Part shown: in pieces, positions 43,655 to 58,331 of the stretch
Layout: each line of letters opens with the position of its first letter
How positions within the stretch are numbered: the first letter of the stretch is position 1
Assembly: GCA_947650365.1 (NCBI GenBank)
Contig: OX393554.1
Span: forward strand, 39,888,200-39,952,199
Length of the DNA stretch: 64,000 nt
Origin: Chamaelirium japonicum
Taxonomy: Eukaryota; Streptophyta; Magnoliopsida; Liliales; Melanthiaceae
Direction of reading: 5' to 3'
Made by a program: the position numbers and the translations under genes
Notes under the pieces: model-generated
Seen by the model: the letters and a program-made list of their open reading frames with translations, nothing else
Told to the model about the DNA's origin: nothing
The model's database searches: none

Positions 43655-45095
43655 AAGGGTTAATTGGTGATCACTCCTTTATAGAACAAATTTGGAAGGT
43701 GCAGGACATCTCAATATTTCAATGAACAATAGGTCCCCGATATTTTTCAGAAACCCAAAAATGACCGGCCTCTCCTTCTCTCATCTCTCTCAAGCACACG
43801 AGCAGCGGCGGCGAGAGGTGATGACAAGACAACAGCGGCGCGAGCGGCGAGACAGCAACGGCTCGACCCTGTTGACCTCGTTCTCGACCCAGCAGACCTC
43901 GCCCCCGATGAGTTGCAGCACCAGGGCGGCGGCGGCGAGCAACGGCAATGAGAAACCGCGCACCACCTTTCGGTCCCATGTTAAGATTAGAGTTAGGTTT
44001 AGAAATCCTAGGTCTAGGGTTTATCCCATGGCCCATAGATCTTGGGTTTAGAGATAGGTTTAGATTCGGTTCGATGGCGGCCAGCAACTCCGGCGGAGGC
44101 AAGCAGTGGTTCGGTTGTTTAGGTTCGGTTCGAAGGCGGCGGCAAACAGTGGTTCAGTTTGTTGGTTCAGTGGTAGGAGGTTCGCTAGTTTGGTGGCATG
44201 CAAAAAAAAAATTGAAATATTATGGAGGGCATTTCGGCCCACAACATTTTAAATTTCTTTAGCTTAAATGATTTCTAGGAGACCAATCAGTTCTCTTTCA
44301 AATCGATCAGATTCACTCGCGATGGTGTTTCCGCAGGTCGGAGTCAAACCAACCGATCGGATCCTATGGTTGACCGATCGGTCTATCTGCTTCAGAATTT
44401 TGTTTCTTATCGGTTTGAAACTTTTCCTTGATATAAACCTTATACTATATAAAGGATATTGAGAGACCAAACCAGAGAGGGAATTTGGTGAGATTTTTCA
44501 GAGGAAGAGAAACCCTAAAGGCGAATTAGGGTTTTGTCGTTGAAATTGTGTACTGCATGTAACTTATTGGTTTCTCCATTATAGTGGATCATTTGATCAT
44601 CTTGGCCCGTGGTTTTCTTCCGCAATGGTTTCTATGTAAAATCTTTATCTCTTCTCTGTGTGATTTTTGTTTTGTTTGTTCGTGGATTTTCTCTGCTTTG
44701 TACTTTATAACTTCTATTGCTTGATATTGTTGTTGTATTTCGTAATTGATTCGTCGGATGATTGATTTACAATCTGATCTATATCTCATGGGGTCCATCT
44801 ATAAATGTCGTCCGGCGTGCAACATTAATGAGTAGGTTTTTTTTCTTTTGCATTCATAATGAGTAGGTTTAATGGCCAGTATTTACTAATTCTGAAATAT
44901 CATGAAACCAAACAATCACCTAACTTTAATCATTACCATGCTTTTTATTTCTCTTTATTTTTTCACATGGTAGATATGAAAGGAGGAGGGTAAGGGAGGC
45001 TACCTTGTAGAGGGTCTGAATCACAAGTAGATTATGGGATCAAAACTTTTACGGACTTTGTAAAGTAAATGACCAAATTTCAAAGCATCCATAGC
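43655..45095. other. Unassigned, GC-rich patch followed by AT-rich DNA
   Basis: Around 43800-43950 there is a GC-rich patch with CGGCGG and similar words that opens frames on both strands, none with a recognisable domain. 'ggttcggttgtttaggttcggttcgaaggcggcggcaa' near 44110 partly repeats the preceding 50 bases. The rest is AT-rich without features. Confidence 0.35.
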
Positions 45096-45099
45096 CCGT

Positions 45100-45292
45100 G
45101 TTAGATACCCTCACAGCACAGGGTATATAAAACGGGCGATAGGTGCCCCATTTATCCGCACCCGAAGGGGGACAGTGAACCCAGTTCTGATACCATGTTA
45201 GATACCGTCACGTCACAAAACACGGGTCGTAAGAGGAGGTCCACAGCGGGTGATGGGTGCCTCCCTCACCGATGTGGGAGTAGCATCCATCT
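45100..45292 (-). mobile_element. TRIM remnant, same family as 35709-36280
   Basis: An LTR-like block at 45196-45290 (complement of TGTTAGATACCGTCAC..) follows the minus-strand primer-site sequence TGGTATCAGAAC-like at about 45184-45195. A shortened LTR lies at 45100-45160. The internal region is reduced compared with the tandem copy. A worn relative. Confidence 0.75.
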
Positions 45293-45949
45293 ATGTGAAC
45301 AATGAAAGGAACTCAGAAAACCAGCACAAAGATTTGAGAATACACGAGAATTCCAATTCCCTACCAACAGTCAAATAAAAGGATCACACAATAGCCAGTT
45401 AAAACACAGTGATCAAGAGAATGGTGCTATACAAACTGTAAGGCTCTTCTTTTCCTGAGTTTGGAACTCCTAGAATGCATTCACATCTGAGGATGGGGGA
45501 GGCGGAGAGCGATCCACAATACTTAGGTTTCGGTTGAGAAACGATGTCCCACAACCCCCGGGGAACCGGAAAACATACAAGCCCTGTTATGGAAAGTATA
45601 TGGGAATGGACCCATTTCTCGGGAGTTCTAACTCCCAAGAAATGAACACAGCTTAATAATACAGCAGTTGAACTTATTGTCGAGAAGATCTCTCTCTCTC
45701 TCTCTCTACAGCAAGAGGTCAAAACCACAGGAGAAGGAATAATACATAGCATGAAACGGCGCTTTAGACCAGTGTGTGCACTCTTTGTTCGAGTCATTTG
45801 GCTCTTGAGCGAGAAAGAGACCGACTGAAACAATGCAAACCTCCATGCGCTGGTGACAGAGAACTGCAGACCATCAACCGTTCAACTCATTTGGCTCTCG
45901 AGCATTCGATATAGACCGAGAGGAAAAAAAAATTTACTGTAACATGGCA
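45293..45949. other. 3' flank of the HSF gene
   Basis: Probably includes the 3' UTR of the minus-strand HSF gene, but no polyadenylation signal is clear. A short (CT)n tract lies at 45691-45708. Confidence 0.4.
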
Positions 45950-47206
45950 TCACCTCTCGGTCTCTGATGCGAGAAGCCCCATCTGCTCTGTGAGATTCTC
46001 CATGTTCTGAGCACTGTCCCACCCGTTCTCCAATCCTGGCTGCACCTCCTTGGCTTCCTGAATGCTCGAATCCACCTCCTCGGCATCACCGGGGAGCGGG
46101 CTTGTAAGGAACTGTTCCCAAAAGGAATCGTTGATGCCCGGAAGCTCCTGGTCAACGTCGATCGATATATCAAAGTCCGTATCAGTAGGGAATTCTTCCG
46201 GATCATCCACCACCACTGAAATGGGGTCAATATACACACTTTCCGCCTCTGGTACTGCATAGTTGCTAGTAGGAAACTCTTCAATAGTGCTGCTGTTGGG
46301 CAGTATCCCTTGCATCTGAGGAAATTCCGGAACATTCGTACCGATCACGGATGGAGGGATATCCTCTGGAACTCCGGATAGCATGCTCATATCCGGAAGG
46401 TCATCGGTTGTGACCATGTCCGCAAAACCTGTAGGGGATTGAACCTCAGATAGTGGGGAGGACGACGAGTAAATTGCCGAGAATCCGGAGCTCGTCGGCA
46501 AGTTTGGAATCCCTGAGCTTGTAGAGACCTCCGAAAGGGTGACCCCCGAGTTCCGACTCGAAGCACTTCTGCTATCCAGTGATGACGGGAAGTTGTCGAT
46601 CAAGAAATTCTCAGAGTTGCTGAAAGATTCCAGCCTTGGAGACGTGTCCAGTTTAAGAATCTGCCTTAGCATCGCTTTCGCTGCCTCGTTGATCAAGGGC
46701 TGATACTTGACTATCTGACCGTCAGGCGACGAAGGTCTCCCACCATTGGGCTTGTCGCCTTGCCTCGGCAATCTCCGCTTCTTGTTGGCCGCAGCAGTTA
46801 TGCGCCTGTTACTATCATTCTGATGCACCAACTGCGCCAAGAATCCGGGGCTCTGCATGGCCTTGGCCAAGAAAGACATCATTTGCTGCTGGCGCTGCTC
46901 CATACCTTGAAGGCGCTGCCCCAGGGTCTGTAGCTGGTGATCTGTAGACTGCTGCTGCTGCCGCAGCCTGACCAGCTCCTGCATCAGTACATTCTTGTCC
47001 CTTTTGAGCCGCTCGATCTCTTCCTCCAACCCGAACTTCCCCACCTCGACGCATGCCCCAACCGAATTATTCTGTGGCAGAGGCTGCTGTGGTTGGTGTG
47101 GATGGGTGGGTTTTCTCCTGGTGATCATCTTAAGCAAATGTTTTTGGCCTCTCAAGAAACCCTCGTTTGCGAATTCCCATCGATCAGGATCGACCTTCCT
47201 GAAACC
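45950..47206 (-). CDS. Class A heat-stress transcription factor (HsfA1-like), last exon only
   Basis: The exon codes for 418 residues and a TGA stop (45950-45952). It starts at the conserved intron site inside the HSF DNA-binding domain: acceptor CAG at 47207-47209 followed by GFRKVDPDRWEFANEGFLRG. Then come RGQKHLLKMITRRK, the oligomerisation heptads HR-A/B with the long class A spacing (residues about 60-125), a nuclear import signal (NKKRRLPR, about 140), an AHA activation motif (DSFWEQFLTS, 360-369; genomic 46100-46129) and a C-terminal export signal (LTEQMGLLASE). This full set is that of HsfA1, the master activators of heat-shock genes, which trimerise and bind heat-shock elements. The first exon, with most of the DNA-binding domain, is not found between 47210 and 64000; the intron either exceeds 16.7 kb or the gene is cut. 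Upstream lies the transposon train. Confidence 0.92.
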   Translation of the reverse strand, partial: GFRKVDPDRWEFANEGFLRGQKHLLKMITRRKPTHPHQPQQPLPQNNSVGACVEVGKFGLEEEIERLKRDKNVLMQELVRLRQQQQSTDHQLQTLGQRLQGMEQRQQQMMSFLAKAMQSPGFLAQLVHQNDSNRRITAAANKKRRLPRQGDKPNGGRPSSPDGQIVKYQPLINEAAKAMLRQILKLDTSPRLESFSNSENFLIDNFPSSLDSRSASSRNSGVTLSEVSTSSGIPNLPTSSGFSAIYSSSSPLSEVQSPTGFADMVTTDDLPDMSMLSGVPEDIPPSVIGTNVPEFPQMQGILPNSSTIEEFPTSNYAVPEAESVYIDPISVVVDDPEEFPTDTDFDISIDVDQELPGINDSFWEQFLTSPLPGDAEEVDSSIQEAKEVQPGLENGWDSAQNMENLTEQMGLLASETER

Positions 47207-47209
47207 CTG

Positions 47210-47531
47210 ATCAAAGAATGAAGGAATGATAGGTTCACTGTCAGTTTGATAGCAAGTTATTAGGCAACAAAACCCGAAATGAATCACAATTTAAAAAAGA
47301 TGGGATAAGGCTTGCAGGATAAAGGCTAGGGTAATCTACAGGTTAACTCCGTGCCTCATAAAATGCCCAAAAATCCATGTGATAGAGGTGAGTTTATTTC
47401 AAAAATAGCAAGAACAAAGTATTGATACAAAAAAATCATAACCACATTCCTGGCTAATCAGGAAAAATATGATTCAATGTACTGTATTCATAATTGGTGA
47501 CTAGTATGCTGAAAAATTGGGTTAGGACTTT
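47210..47531 (-). other. Start of the HSF intron
   Basis: AT-rich sequence directly upstream of the HSF acceptor, with a pyrimidine-containing tract before CAG at 47207-47209. No exon found in it. Confidence 0.5.
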
Positions 47532-47539
47532 TACACAAC

Positions 47540-47540
<1 letters not shown>

Positions 47541-47599
<59 letters not shown>
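47541..47599. repeat. (TA)n array followed by (GA)n
   Basis: About 29 TA units, then about 14 GA units to 47628. It is the left boundary of the foldback element split by the LINE (family O). Confidence 0.9.
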
Positions 47600-47600
<1 letters not shown>

Positions 47601-47631
<31 letters not shown>

Positions 47632-49633
47632 AGGGAGTATGGTCATCGAGCAGCTTATGAAATGGGCAGGGGCTTAGATGTTATGGTCAGTGAATTTATT
47701 GAGAATGAAAACTGGTTACTTCTCCCTACAAGACTACAACAACAGACATCATGAGAATTTTTTAGAATGTCTCTAGATATGAGCTTCGATCCCCTCATTT
47801 ACCTGATATGGTTGTTTGGAAACCCTCAACAAGTGGTATCTTCACTCTCAAATCAGCTCAGGATACTATTAGACAGAAAAGACCTCTCTTCCCAGAAGCT
47901 AGTTGGATATGGCATAAAAATATAATTGAAAGTCAAGTTCACTTTTGGAGAGCTTCCCTTAAAAAACTGCTCACTTGTGATAAAATCCAGGACAGATGTA
48001 TATCTATTCTCTCCCTCTGTACCCTCTGCTGGTCTAATGAGGAGACTCATGATCATATCTTTTTTAAATGTTCCTACTCAAATTGGATCGGAGATCAGTT
48101 TTAGCTAGATTTGGTATTAATCTTAAGGCAGAATTAACTAGACTACAATCCAAATACCATGGCAATGGACAAATAGCTACTCTTGCTAGAATTGTCACTA
48201 GTTGTGTGATCAAATTCTTATGCGAAGAAAGATGCAAAAGAATATTTGAAAGAAAAGACCAGACATAAGAGAGTTCGGTTGGCTCAAATTACAAGCACAG
48301 TAATATTGAGACATATGGCCTGTAATGCAGTGGATGAGGATACATCAGAACAGGGTCATCATGGCTAAATGGGGATGCTATCTGAAAACAACTATACATG
48401 ATACTCAAGAGGTGAATTGGGAGAAGCCCAACACTGATGGAGCTATAACAGGCCAATTGGCTCAAGTGGGGGGGCTTTTCAGGGATAGTAATGGTTTACC
48501 CTCTCAAGGCTACTATGGCCCTTCTAAAACAATTGCATACTCAATGTGGAGCTGAAAGCAATTGAGAGAGGCTTAGCATATGCTCATGAGATGAATATCT
48601 CTAACCTATGGGATGAAACATATTCACTCATAGCTGTTAAACGCATGAAGGATGAATCTATTGTCCCTTGAAGTGCTGCTCATCAGGTGATGAATATCAA
48701 AGGCAAACTGAGCAATTATAATCAGCATAAAATCTCTCATATCTGGAGGGAGGGGAATCAGCGGGCTGACATTCTTTCTAAAACAGATCAAGGCAGGAAT
48801 CAGATGAATAGGCTATTCCTAGACAGTTCAAGAAAAATCTATGATTAGCTGTTGCTTCTTACTGCATGGGAAAAGTATATAGGAGAACTAAAGGTCCTGA
48901 ATTCCGCAGGTAGTTGCAACAGGAGGTAGACTGCACTTCAGCACTATGTCAGACTTTAGATCTCCTATATTTTGCTCAGCTGTGAACTGATCTTCCGCAC
49001 ATTTGGGAATTAACATCAGCAGCTTTAGCCCCTCTCTATGGTCAAATCCATATTGCACTTTGATCAGGATTGTTCTTTTTCCTCTTTAGCATCAGTAGTC
49101 TTTAAGAGATGTTTTTTTGTATTGTTTTTACTTTTCTCTCTCTATTGCCTTAGTTCTATAAATGGCCAGAGGTGTAAGATGTCTTTTCGTTATTGTTCTT
49201 GGGCGGGGTCCTTAATAAAATCCCCTAGCTTTGATTTAAACAAAAAATGGAGTATGGTCCTCCCGACTAGCCAACACGTAAGTCCTTCCTTATATTCAAG
49301 TGCCACGTGGCACTTTTTAATCGTATTTTTTTTATGGATGGTCAATCCACTCTACTTATATTGGGATTAAAAAAAAATTTGAAACAACCTGATCAACGGC
49401 CGGCAAATCTAACAGTAAATTGTAGCCCACAGATGCCCCATGCTATGGTTAACCTAAAAATGGCACTTGGCATAATTTTTTTCCGAATTTTTTTTCATGA
49501 TCAATGTTAGGAGGGGTGAACCCGCCTTGACCAACCCCTAATTGCGATTAAAAACTGCCACATGGCACCTAAATTGAAGGGAGGACCAGCGTGTTGACTA
49601 GTTGGGAGAACCACGCTCCCTATTCCCATATAT
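47601..49633. mobile_element. TA-flanked foldback element, family O, split by a LINE
   Basis: Without the LINE, this element is about 430 bp. The left tip (GGGAGTATGGTC, 47633-47644, resumed at 49249 with CCTCCCGACTAGCCAACACG) pairs with the right tip (about 49593-49627). The interior has 'gccacgtggcactttttaatc' and 'aaaaactgccacatggcac', in inverse order. Left border (TA)n(GA)n, right border (TA)n(GA)n at 49628-49640. The interior resembles family N (58841-59241). Confidence 0.8.
47645..49248 (+). mobile_element. 5'-truncated L1-type LINE with 11-bp target duplication
   Basis: The insertion is bordered by GGAGTATGGTC at 47634-47644 and 49249-49259 and ends in an A-rich tail. It carries the end of a plant L1 second ORF: a zinc-binding RT region (FTLKSAQDTIRQK, IWHKNIIESQVHFW, CTLCWSNEETHDHIFFKC; about 47808-48104), then RNase H pieces (VNWEKPNTDGA, about 48414; IWREGNQRADILSKT, about 48740). 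The frame changes several times and has stops (for example after GDQF near 48104 and in the RNase H part), so it is dead. The 5' truncation is usual for LINEs, caused by incomplete reverse transcription at insertion. It sits inside the foldback element, so it is the younger of the two. Confidence 0.92.
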
Positions 49634-49713
49634 AGAGAGAGAATTGTAACGGTGCGACATGCGGTGCGTGTCGCACAATCTGCATTTTATCATATCATCT
49701 CTCTCTCTCTCTT

Positions 49714-49747
<34 letters not shown>

Positions 49748-49748
<1 letters not shown>

Positions 49749-50122
49749 GAAAATGGAGCCTAGACCTAAGGTGCAGCATCGTTGCAACACCTCAAGCGTT
49801 GTTTACCATCTTAGAAGTTTTAGAATTTGGTGATTTTTTATGGATGTGTTCTCTAGGGTAAGGTGATCATCCTCACAAAAAATCAAAAAATTCTAAAACT
49901 TCAAGGGTCATCAAATGTTTTGAAACTTTATCGACCGTTCACTGTAACCGTTATTTTTTTCCCTAGCTCATTTGATGAACCTAAAAGTTCTAGAATTTGC
50001 TGATTTTTTGTGAGGATGATCACCTTACCCTAGACAACACACCCACCAAAAATCATCAAATTCTAAAACTTCTAGAGAGGTAAACAAACAAGAGATGCAA
50101 CAACTCAGGTGCAGGCTCCCTG

Positions 50123-50127
<5 letters not shown>
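49748..50127. mobile_element. TA-flanked foldback element, family A
   Basis: Arms GGAGCCTAGACCTAAGGTGC and, inverse, GCACCTGAGTTGTTGC-like. Each arm contains an inner hairpin around GATGATCACC/GGTGATCATC. Centre 'gaccgttcactgtaaccgtt'. TA arrays at 49718-49747 and 50128-50186. Confidence 0.85.
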
Positions 50128-50208
<81 letters not shown>

Positions 50209-50209
<1 letters not shown>

Positions 50210-50588
50210 GGCTGTTACAGTGAGCTGCCGGGGGGGAAAGTGAGCTGCGGGTATTTTGACCCCCCAAGAAGTCATGGAATTTGATGAAATTTGGTGAGGT
50301 TGTTGCCTAGTATAAGATGATCATCCTCACCAATTTTCATTAAATTCAAAAACTTCTAGGGGGGTCAAATGGTCGAAGCAATTTTAACGGTGACTGCAGA
50401 AGGCAGAAATTGCTTCGATCATTTGACCCCCCTAAAAGTTTTGGAATTTGATGAAAATTGGTGAGGATGATCATCTTATACTAGGCAACCACCTCACCAA
50501 ATTTTATCAAATTCCATAACTTCTTGGGGGGTCAAAATACCCGCAGCTCACTTTCCCCCACCCAGCAGCCCACAGCTCACTGTAACAG

Positions 50589-50591
<3 letters not shown>
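50209..50591. mobile_element. TA-flanked foldback element, family B
   Basis: Arms begin GGGCTGTTACAGTGAGCTGC and are mirrored on the right. Same family as 42425-42766. TA arrays at 50128-50186 (plus GA to 50208) and 50593-50681. Confidence 0.9.
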
Positions 50592-50682
<91 letters not shown>

Positions 50683-50685
<3 letters not shown>

Positions 50686-51034
50686 GGAAATGAGTTCCTA
50701 TGACATGTCATAGGGAGTACCCCATGACATATGGTGAGTTAGTAACCCTAGAATATTTAGAATGTTCTGAATTTTTATGAGGATGATCACCCTATCATAG
50801 ATAGGACCCCCGCAAAAAATCGGCTCATTCTAAACTTCTAGAGGCATCAAATATGATTTTCAATTTAACGGTTAAAATGGATGGCTGATAAAGCTTATAG
50901 CATTTGATGCCCCAACAAGTTTTAGAATGCTTTGATTTTTTGTGGACATTCTATCTAAGGGAAGGTGATCACCCTCAAAAAAATTCAGCACATTCTAGCA
51001 TTACTAATTCACCATATGTCATAGGAACCCAGCC

Positions 51035-51038
<4 letters not shown>
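50683..51038. mobile_element. TA-flanked foldback element, family C
   Basis: Arms have TTCCTATGACATGTCATAGG at the left tip and 'catatgtcataggaacc' at the right. Core with GATGATCACC, 'atttaacggttaaaatgg' in the centre. TA arrays on both sides (50593-50681, 51039-51125). Confidence 0.85.
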
Positions 51039-51125
<87 letters not shown>

Positions 51126-51128
<3 letters not shown>

Positions 51129-51511
51129 CAGGGATACTCTTACTAATGGAATCTTACTAATGACAGTTACAAATCACCTTTTACCTAACCTAGAGGTTTC
51201 AGAATTTGATGAAACTTGGTGGGGATGCTCTCTATGGCAAGTTGATCATCCTCACCAAAAATCATCAAATTCTATAACCTCTAGGGGCATCAAATGTTAG
51301 AAGCTTTATTGACCGTTCATTTTAACCGTTAATTTGAATAACATATTTGATGCCCCTAGAGGTTATAGAATTTGATGATTTTTGGCGAGGATGATCAACT
51401 TGCCATAGAGAGCATCCCCACTAAGTTTCATCAAATTTTGAAACCTCTAGGTTAGGTAAAGGGCGATTTGTAACTTTCATTAGTAAGATTCCATTAGTAA
51501 GAGTATCCCTC

Positions 51512-51513
<2 letters not shown>
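51126..51513. mobile_element. TA-flanked foldback element, family D, copy 1
   Basis: Arms GGGATACTCTTACTAATGGA and its inverse. The four internal segments alternate in orientation around GATCATCCTC/GAGGATGATC, and the centre reads 'gaccgttcattttaaccgtt'. Two more copies at 58418-58818 and 60137-60514. TA arrays 51039-51125 and 51514-51546. Confidence 0.9.
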
Positions 51514-51546
<33 letters not shown>

Positions 51547-51547
<1 letters not shown>

Positions 51548-51660
51548 CTGAAATTTTTTGTGTGTACTATCAAGTGGGAGGTGATCAATCCCCACAAAAA
51601 AAAAATTCAAGAATAACCTCAAAGGGAGCACTGGACAATAAGTGATCGCAACACCCTCCC
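51547..51660. mobile_element. TA-flanked partial foldback element, family E/H type
   Basis: About 114 bp with 'ctatcaagtgggaggtgatcaatcc', similar to the inner part of family H (52383-52717). Arms are missing or lost. TA sequence on both sides. Confidence 0.55.
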
Positions 51661-51676
51661 TATCTATATATATATA

Positions 51677-51789
51677 GGGAAATGCTTAGGCGCGGTCCTG
51701 CGGTCCGCATCCGCAGCCGTCCGATGCACGCGGCGCGGTGCGATGCATCGCATCGGACGGCTGCGGATGCGGACCGTACCTAAGCATGC

Positions 51790-51792
<3 letters not shown>
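51677..51792. mobile_element. TA-flanked short GC-rich palindrome, family F, copy 1
   Basis: About 115 bp, nearly perfect inverse halves: GGTCCGCATCCGCAGCCGTC to the left and the complement to the right, meeting at GATGCATC. Related copies at 54245-54380 and 56294-56421. GC-rich, in contrast to its TA surroundings. Confidence 0.9.

Positions 51793-51857
<65 letters not shown>
51793..51857. repeat. (TA)n array between families F and G
   Basis: Pure TA repeat of about 32 units; typical of the arrays separating the elements of this train. Confidence 0.95.
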
Positions 51858-52354
<497 letters not shown>

Positions 52355-52382
52355 AGAGAGAGAGAGAGAAAGAGAGAGAGTA

Positions 52383-52717
52383 TCGATACAGAGAGGCTGC
52401 TTAACTTGCGGCGCCTTATCCTAGTGAGTTTTTTTTTCAAATTTTGTTTACAAGGATAATCACCTCCCCTTTGATAGCACATGAAAAATTTCAGCTCATT
52501 CTAAGACCTCTAGGTCTATCAAATGTGCTCGACTTTTATCGATCGTTCATTTTAACCGTAAATTTGAGGAGCACATTTGATATACCTAGAGGTCTTAGAA
52601 CAAGCTAGAATTTTTTTGTGCGTGCTATCAAAGAGAAGGTGATCGTCCTTGAAAAAAAAAATTGAAGAAAAGACCTCTAGATAGACCACCACACGTTAGC
52701 TGCAAGTTAAGCGGCCG
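52383..52717. mobile_element. TA-flanked foldback element, family H
   Basis: Arms read GCTGCTTAACTTGCGGC and the inverse GCAAGTTAAGCGGC. The inner repeats use 'gaggtctatcaaatgtgctc' and 'gacctctaggt'; centre 'cgatcgttcattttaaccg'. TA plus GA at the left (to 52382), TA at the right (52719-52786). Confidence 0.85.
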
Positions 52718-52786
<69 letters not shown>

Positions 52787-52789
<3 letters not shown>

Positions 52790-53687
52790 AAATGGGTTCC
52801 TGGTACATTGTACCAGGGTATTGCCTGAGACAGTGCTCCGTATGCTGCCAAGTGGAATAGGGGACCAGCTGTACTCCATACGGGTGCGAAACCTGTGAAA
52901 ATTCTTTATTTGCGAAACTCAGTCGTAGCCGTCCGATCAACCGATCGAACGATCGGTGTTCACCCCGCCCACCGACCGCAGCTGTTACTGTGCCGGGCAC
53001 AGTAACAGCGATTTCGGTGGGTGGGGTGAATGCTGGCCGTCCGATCGGCGTGAATCGAACGACCAAATATCTCTCCAGCCGGTTAAAATTTTCAACCGTT
53101 CGATCGAACAATCGAACGGGTGAGATCTCGTGGGAAACCAACAAATAGGACAAAAGGTAGTGGGTGGGGTGAACCCTGGCCGTCCGATTGGCGTGAATCG
53201 AGCGGTCAAATTTCTCTCCGGCCGGTTAAAATTTTTAACCGTTCGATCGAATGATCGAACGGGTGAGATCCCGTGGGAAACAATCAAATAGGACAAAAGG
53301 TAATGATTACAATCATTACCTTTTGTCCTATTTGATGGTGTCCCACGGGATCTCACCCGTTCGATCATTCGATCGAACGGTTAACAATTTTAACCGGCGG
53401 GAGAGATATTTGGCCGTTCGATTCACGCCGATCGAACGGCCAGAGTTCACCCCACCCACCGAAATCACTGTTACTGTGCCCGGCACAGTAACAGCTGCGG
53501 TCGGTGGGCGGGGTGAACACCGATCGTTCGATCGGTTGATCGGACGGCTACGGCTGGGTTTCGCAAATAAAGAATTTTCGCAGGTTTCGCACCCGTATGG
53601 AGTACAGCTGGTCCCCTATTCCACTTGGCAGCATACGGAGCACTGTCTCAGGCAATACCCTGGTACAATGTACCAGGAACCCATTTC

Positions 53688-53690
<3 letters not shown>
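52787..53690. mobile_element. TA-flanked giant palindrome, family I, about 900 bp
   Basis: Ends GGGAAATGGGTTCCTGGTAC and inverse. The centre is at about 53309-53310 (GGTAATGATTACAATCATTA). The left arm is longer because a segment of about 140 bp (GTGGGTGGGGTGAA..., starting near 53019 and 53162) is tandemly duplicated. Arms contain several smaller palindromes such as CGATCGAACGATCG. No plausible gene; the frames crossing it on both strands are mirror images. Confidence 0.92.
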
Positions 53691-54230
<540 letters not shown>

Positions 54231-54244
54231 TATATATATATATA

Positions 54245-55585
<1,341 letters not shown>

Positions 55586-55605
55586 CATATATATATATAT
55601 ATATA

Positions 55606-56487
<882 letters not shown>

Positions 56488-56491
<4 letters not shown>

Positions 56492-57655
56492 GATTAGGTT
56501 CCCAGATTTCGAGTGATCAAGGTCTGCAAATTGCATCAGGGGATATCTTCTACTACTCACGAGTAGAGAGTGGATTTCACTTGTGTCCCACAGCCCTGGT
56601 GGATTGAGTACCTGAGATACGGATGTGTTGATCGTCAAATCAGGTCTCGCTTGTGTTGAGTTGACACATTTGCCGCCAAGAACTTGAGTTAACTACTATT
56701 TCATGATTTAGAGTTCCTTTCACCTAGCATAGTGAGAATTGAAAGCTATTGATGATTTGTTCACCCTGACCCATGTTCAATGTACCATACACACTAACAT
56801 AGTAACCATAAGTAACTCTTCAAGATGGTGGAGACCAACCACACCATCATATGATAGGTAAAAATCCTATCAGCTTCATAAGGACTATGAACAACCTATA
56901 CTGATTACAAGGATTCGACGACACGATCTCACCGTACATGAATGATCACCCATTATAGGCTCATTTTATGCACCATGCCACCTATTATGTAACCAGTGGA
57001 CTTTGACTCGACCAACAACTCATCAGTATACCCAGTTTATAAATACCATGTATCAAACATCAACTTGGAACTAAACATTAATCTCCCAAAATCTAAGAAA
57101 TGGATTACAATATGTCCAAAGAGGATTGGCTTATACGGCACAACCCAAATAGATTTCTCTCCCCAAGATGTCAATTCTTCGTTATTTTTTAATCTAGAGC
57201 GTAAGTCATCAATTGCATTGAACACTTTCACACCAAAAGATTATCTGGTTTGAAGACCGATTTACCAAATAATTTTCCAACTAGCGGCGATCCTAGATGC
57301 CTTGATTCTTTGGCATACACACATCCTATTTTATAAGAGAACGTTCCCTGTAAATTGGGACCTTCAGTTTGACTGTTATGGCAAATTTACCAGTCCAGTG
57401 AACACCATTGGAGCCCAAAATTAGATAATAGATGAATGCTCATAGCAAATAGAATAGAAGTGATAAGTTTTGACCTCCCAGCGAAGTAGAAAATTCTAGT
57501 AGGGCAGCCCACTAACCTTTGTATGATTCATGTCAAAAGATTCTAGAATTCGACCCCACTCGCATGCAATTGGCACCCCAAAATAGGTGCCCACGTTAGC
57601 ATTTTGGAATTTGGCCCCACTCGCATGCAATTGCCACCACGAAATAGGTGGGCCA
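56488..57655. other. Unassigned region with an 85-codon frame
   Basis: Not palindromic, unlike its surroundings. An open frame on the plus strand (56996-57253) reads MDFDSTNNSSVYPVYKYHVS and onward, with no family I can name. Further on, a sequence of about 60 bp with 'gaccccactcgcatgcaatt' is repeated directly at 57551 and 57613. It may be part of an unrecognised retroelement or just intron filler. Confidence 0.3.
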
Positions 57656-57993
57656 ACTATTTTGGTCCCAACATTGGTGCCAACACATCCATAGATTTCA
57701 AAATTTGCTGAAATTTGGTGAGGATGATTACATTTCTATAGATAGCACGTCCCCAAAAAATCATGATATTCTAAAACTTCTAGGTGAGTCAAATGTTCAT
57801 CTTCAAATTAACGGTTAAAATGAATGGTCGATAAAGATCTTCATATTTGACACACCTAGATATTTTAGCATGTTCTAATTTTTTGTGGACGTGCTATCGA
57901 TCAGAAGGTGATCTTCCTCACCAAATTTCAAAACCTCTATGAACCTCTATGGATGTGTTGGCACTTGGCACCTTGGTTGTTGATCCTGATCCT
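57656..57993. mobile_element. Foldback element, family L
   Basis: Left tip ...GGTGCCAACACATCCATAG, right tip its inverse CTATGGATGTGTTGGCACC-type. Inner hairpins around GATGATTACA and GGTGATCTTC; centre 'aattaacggttaaaatgaa'. A short TATATATA follows at the right; no TA array at the left. Confidence 0.75.
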
Positions 57994-58001
57994 ATATATA
58001 T

Positions 58002-58331
58002 AGTGAGAGGAAACGGGAAATGAGCTGCCAGCCTATTTCGGTAAAATGGGCAGCCACCCATTTGAAGCCCTTGGGAGTTTTAGAATGTGTTGTTTCCAGC
58101 ACATTCTAAAACTCCTAGAAGCATCAAATGTTCGAAGTTTTATCAAACATCTGTTGTAACCATTAATCTGAAATATAACATTTGATGCCCCTAAAAGTTT
58201 AAGAATGTGCTAATTTTTTGTGGGTGTTCTATCTAAGGTAAGGTGCTTATGCTCACAAAAAACCAGCACATTCTAAAACTCCTAGGGGCATCAAATGGGC
58301 AGCTGCCCATTTCGTCGAAATAGGCTGCCAG

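Noticed and set aside
43692-44262. Frames of 104-127 codons on both strands as a host gene
   Set aside because: GC-rich patch with repeated words; no domain and no consistent frame choice.
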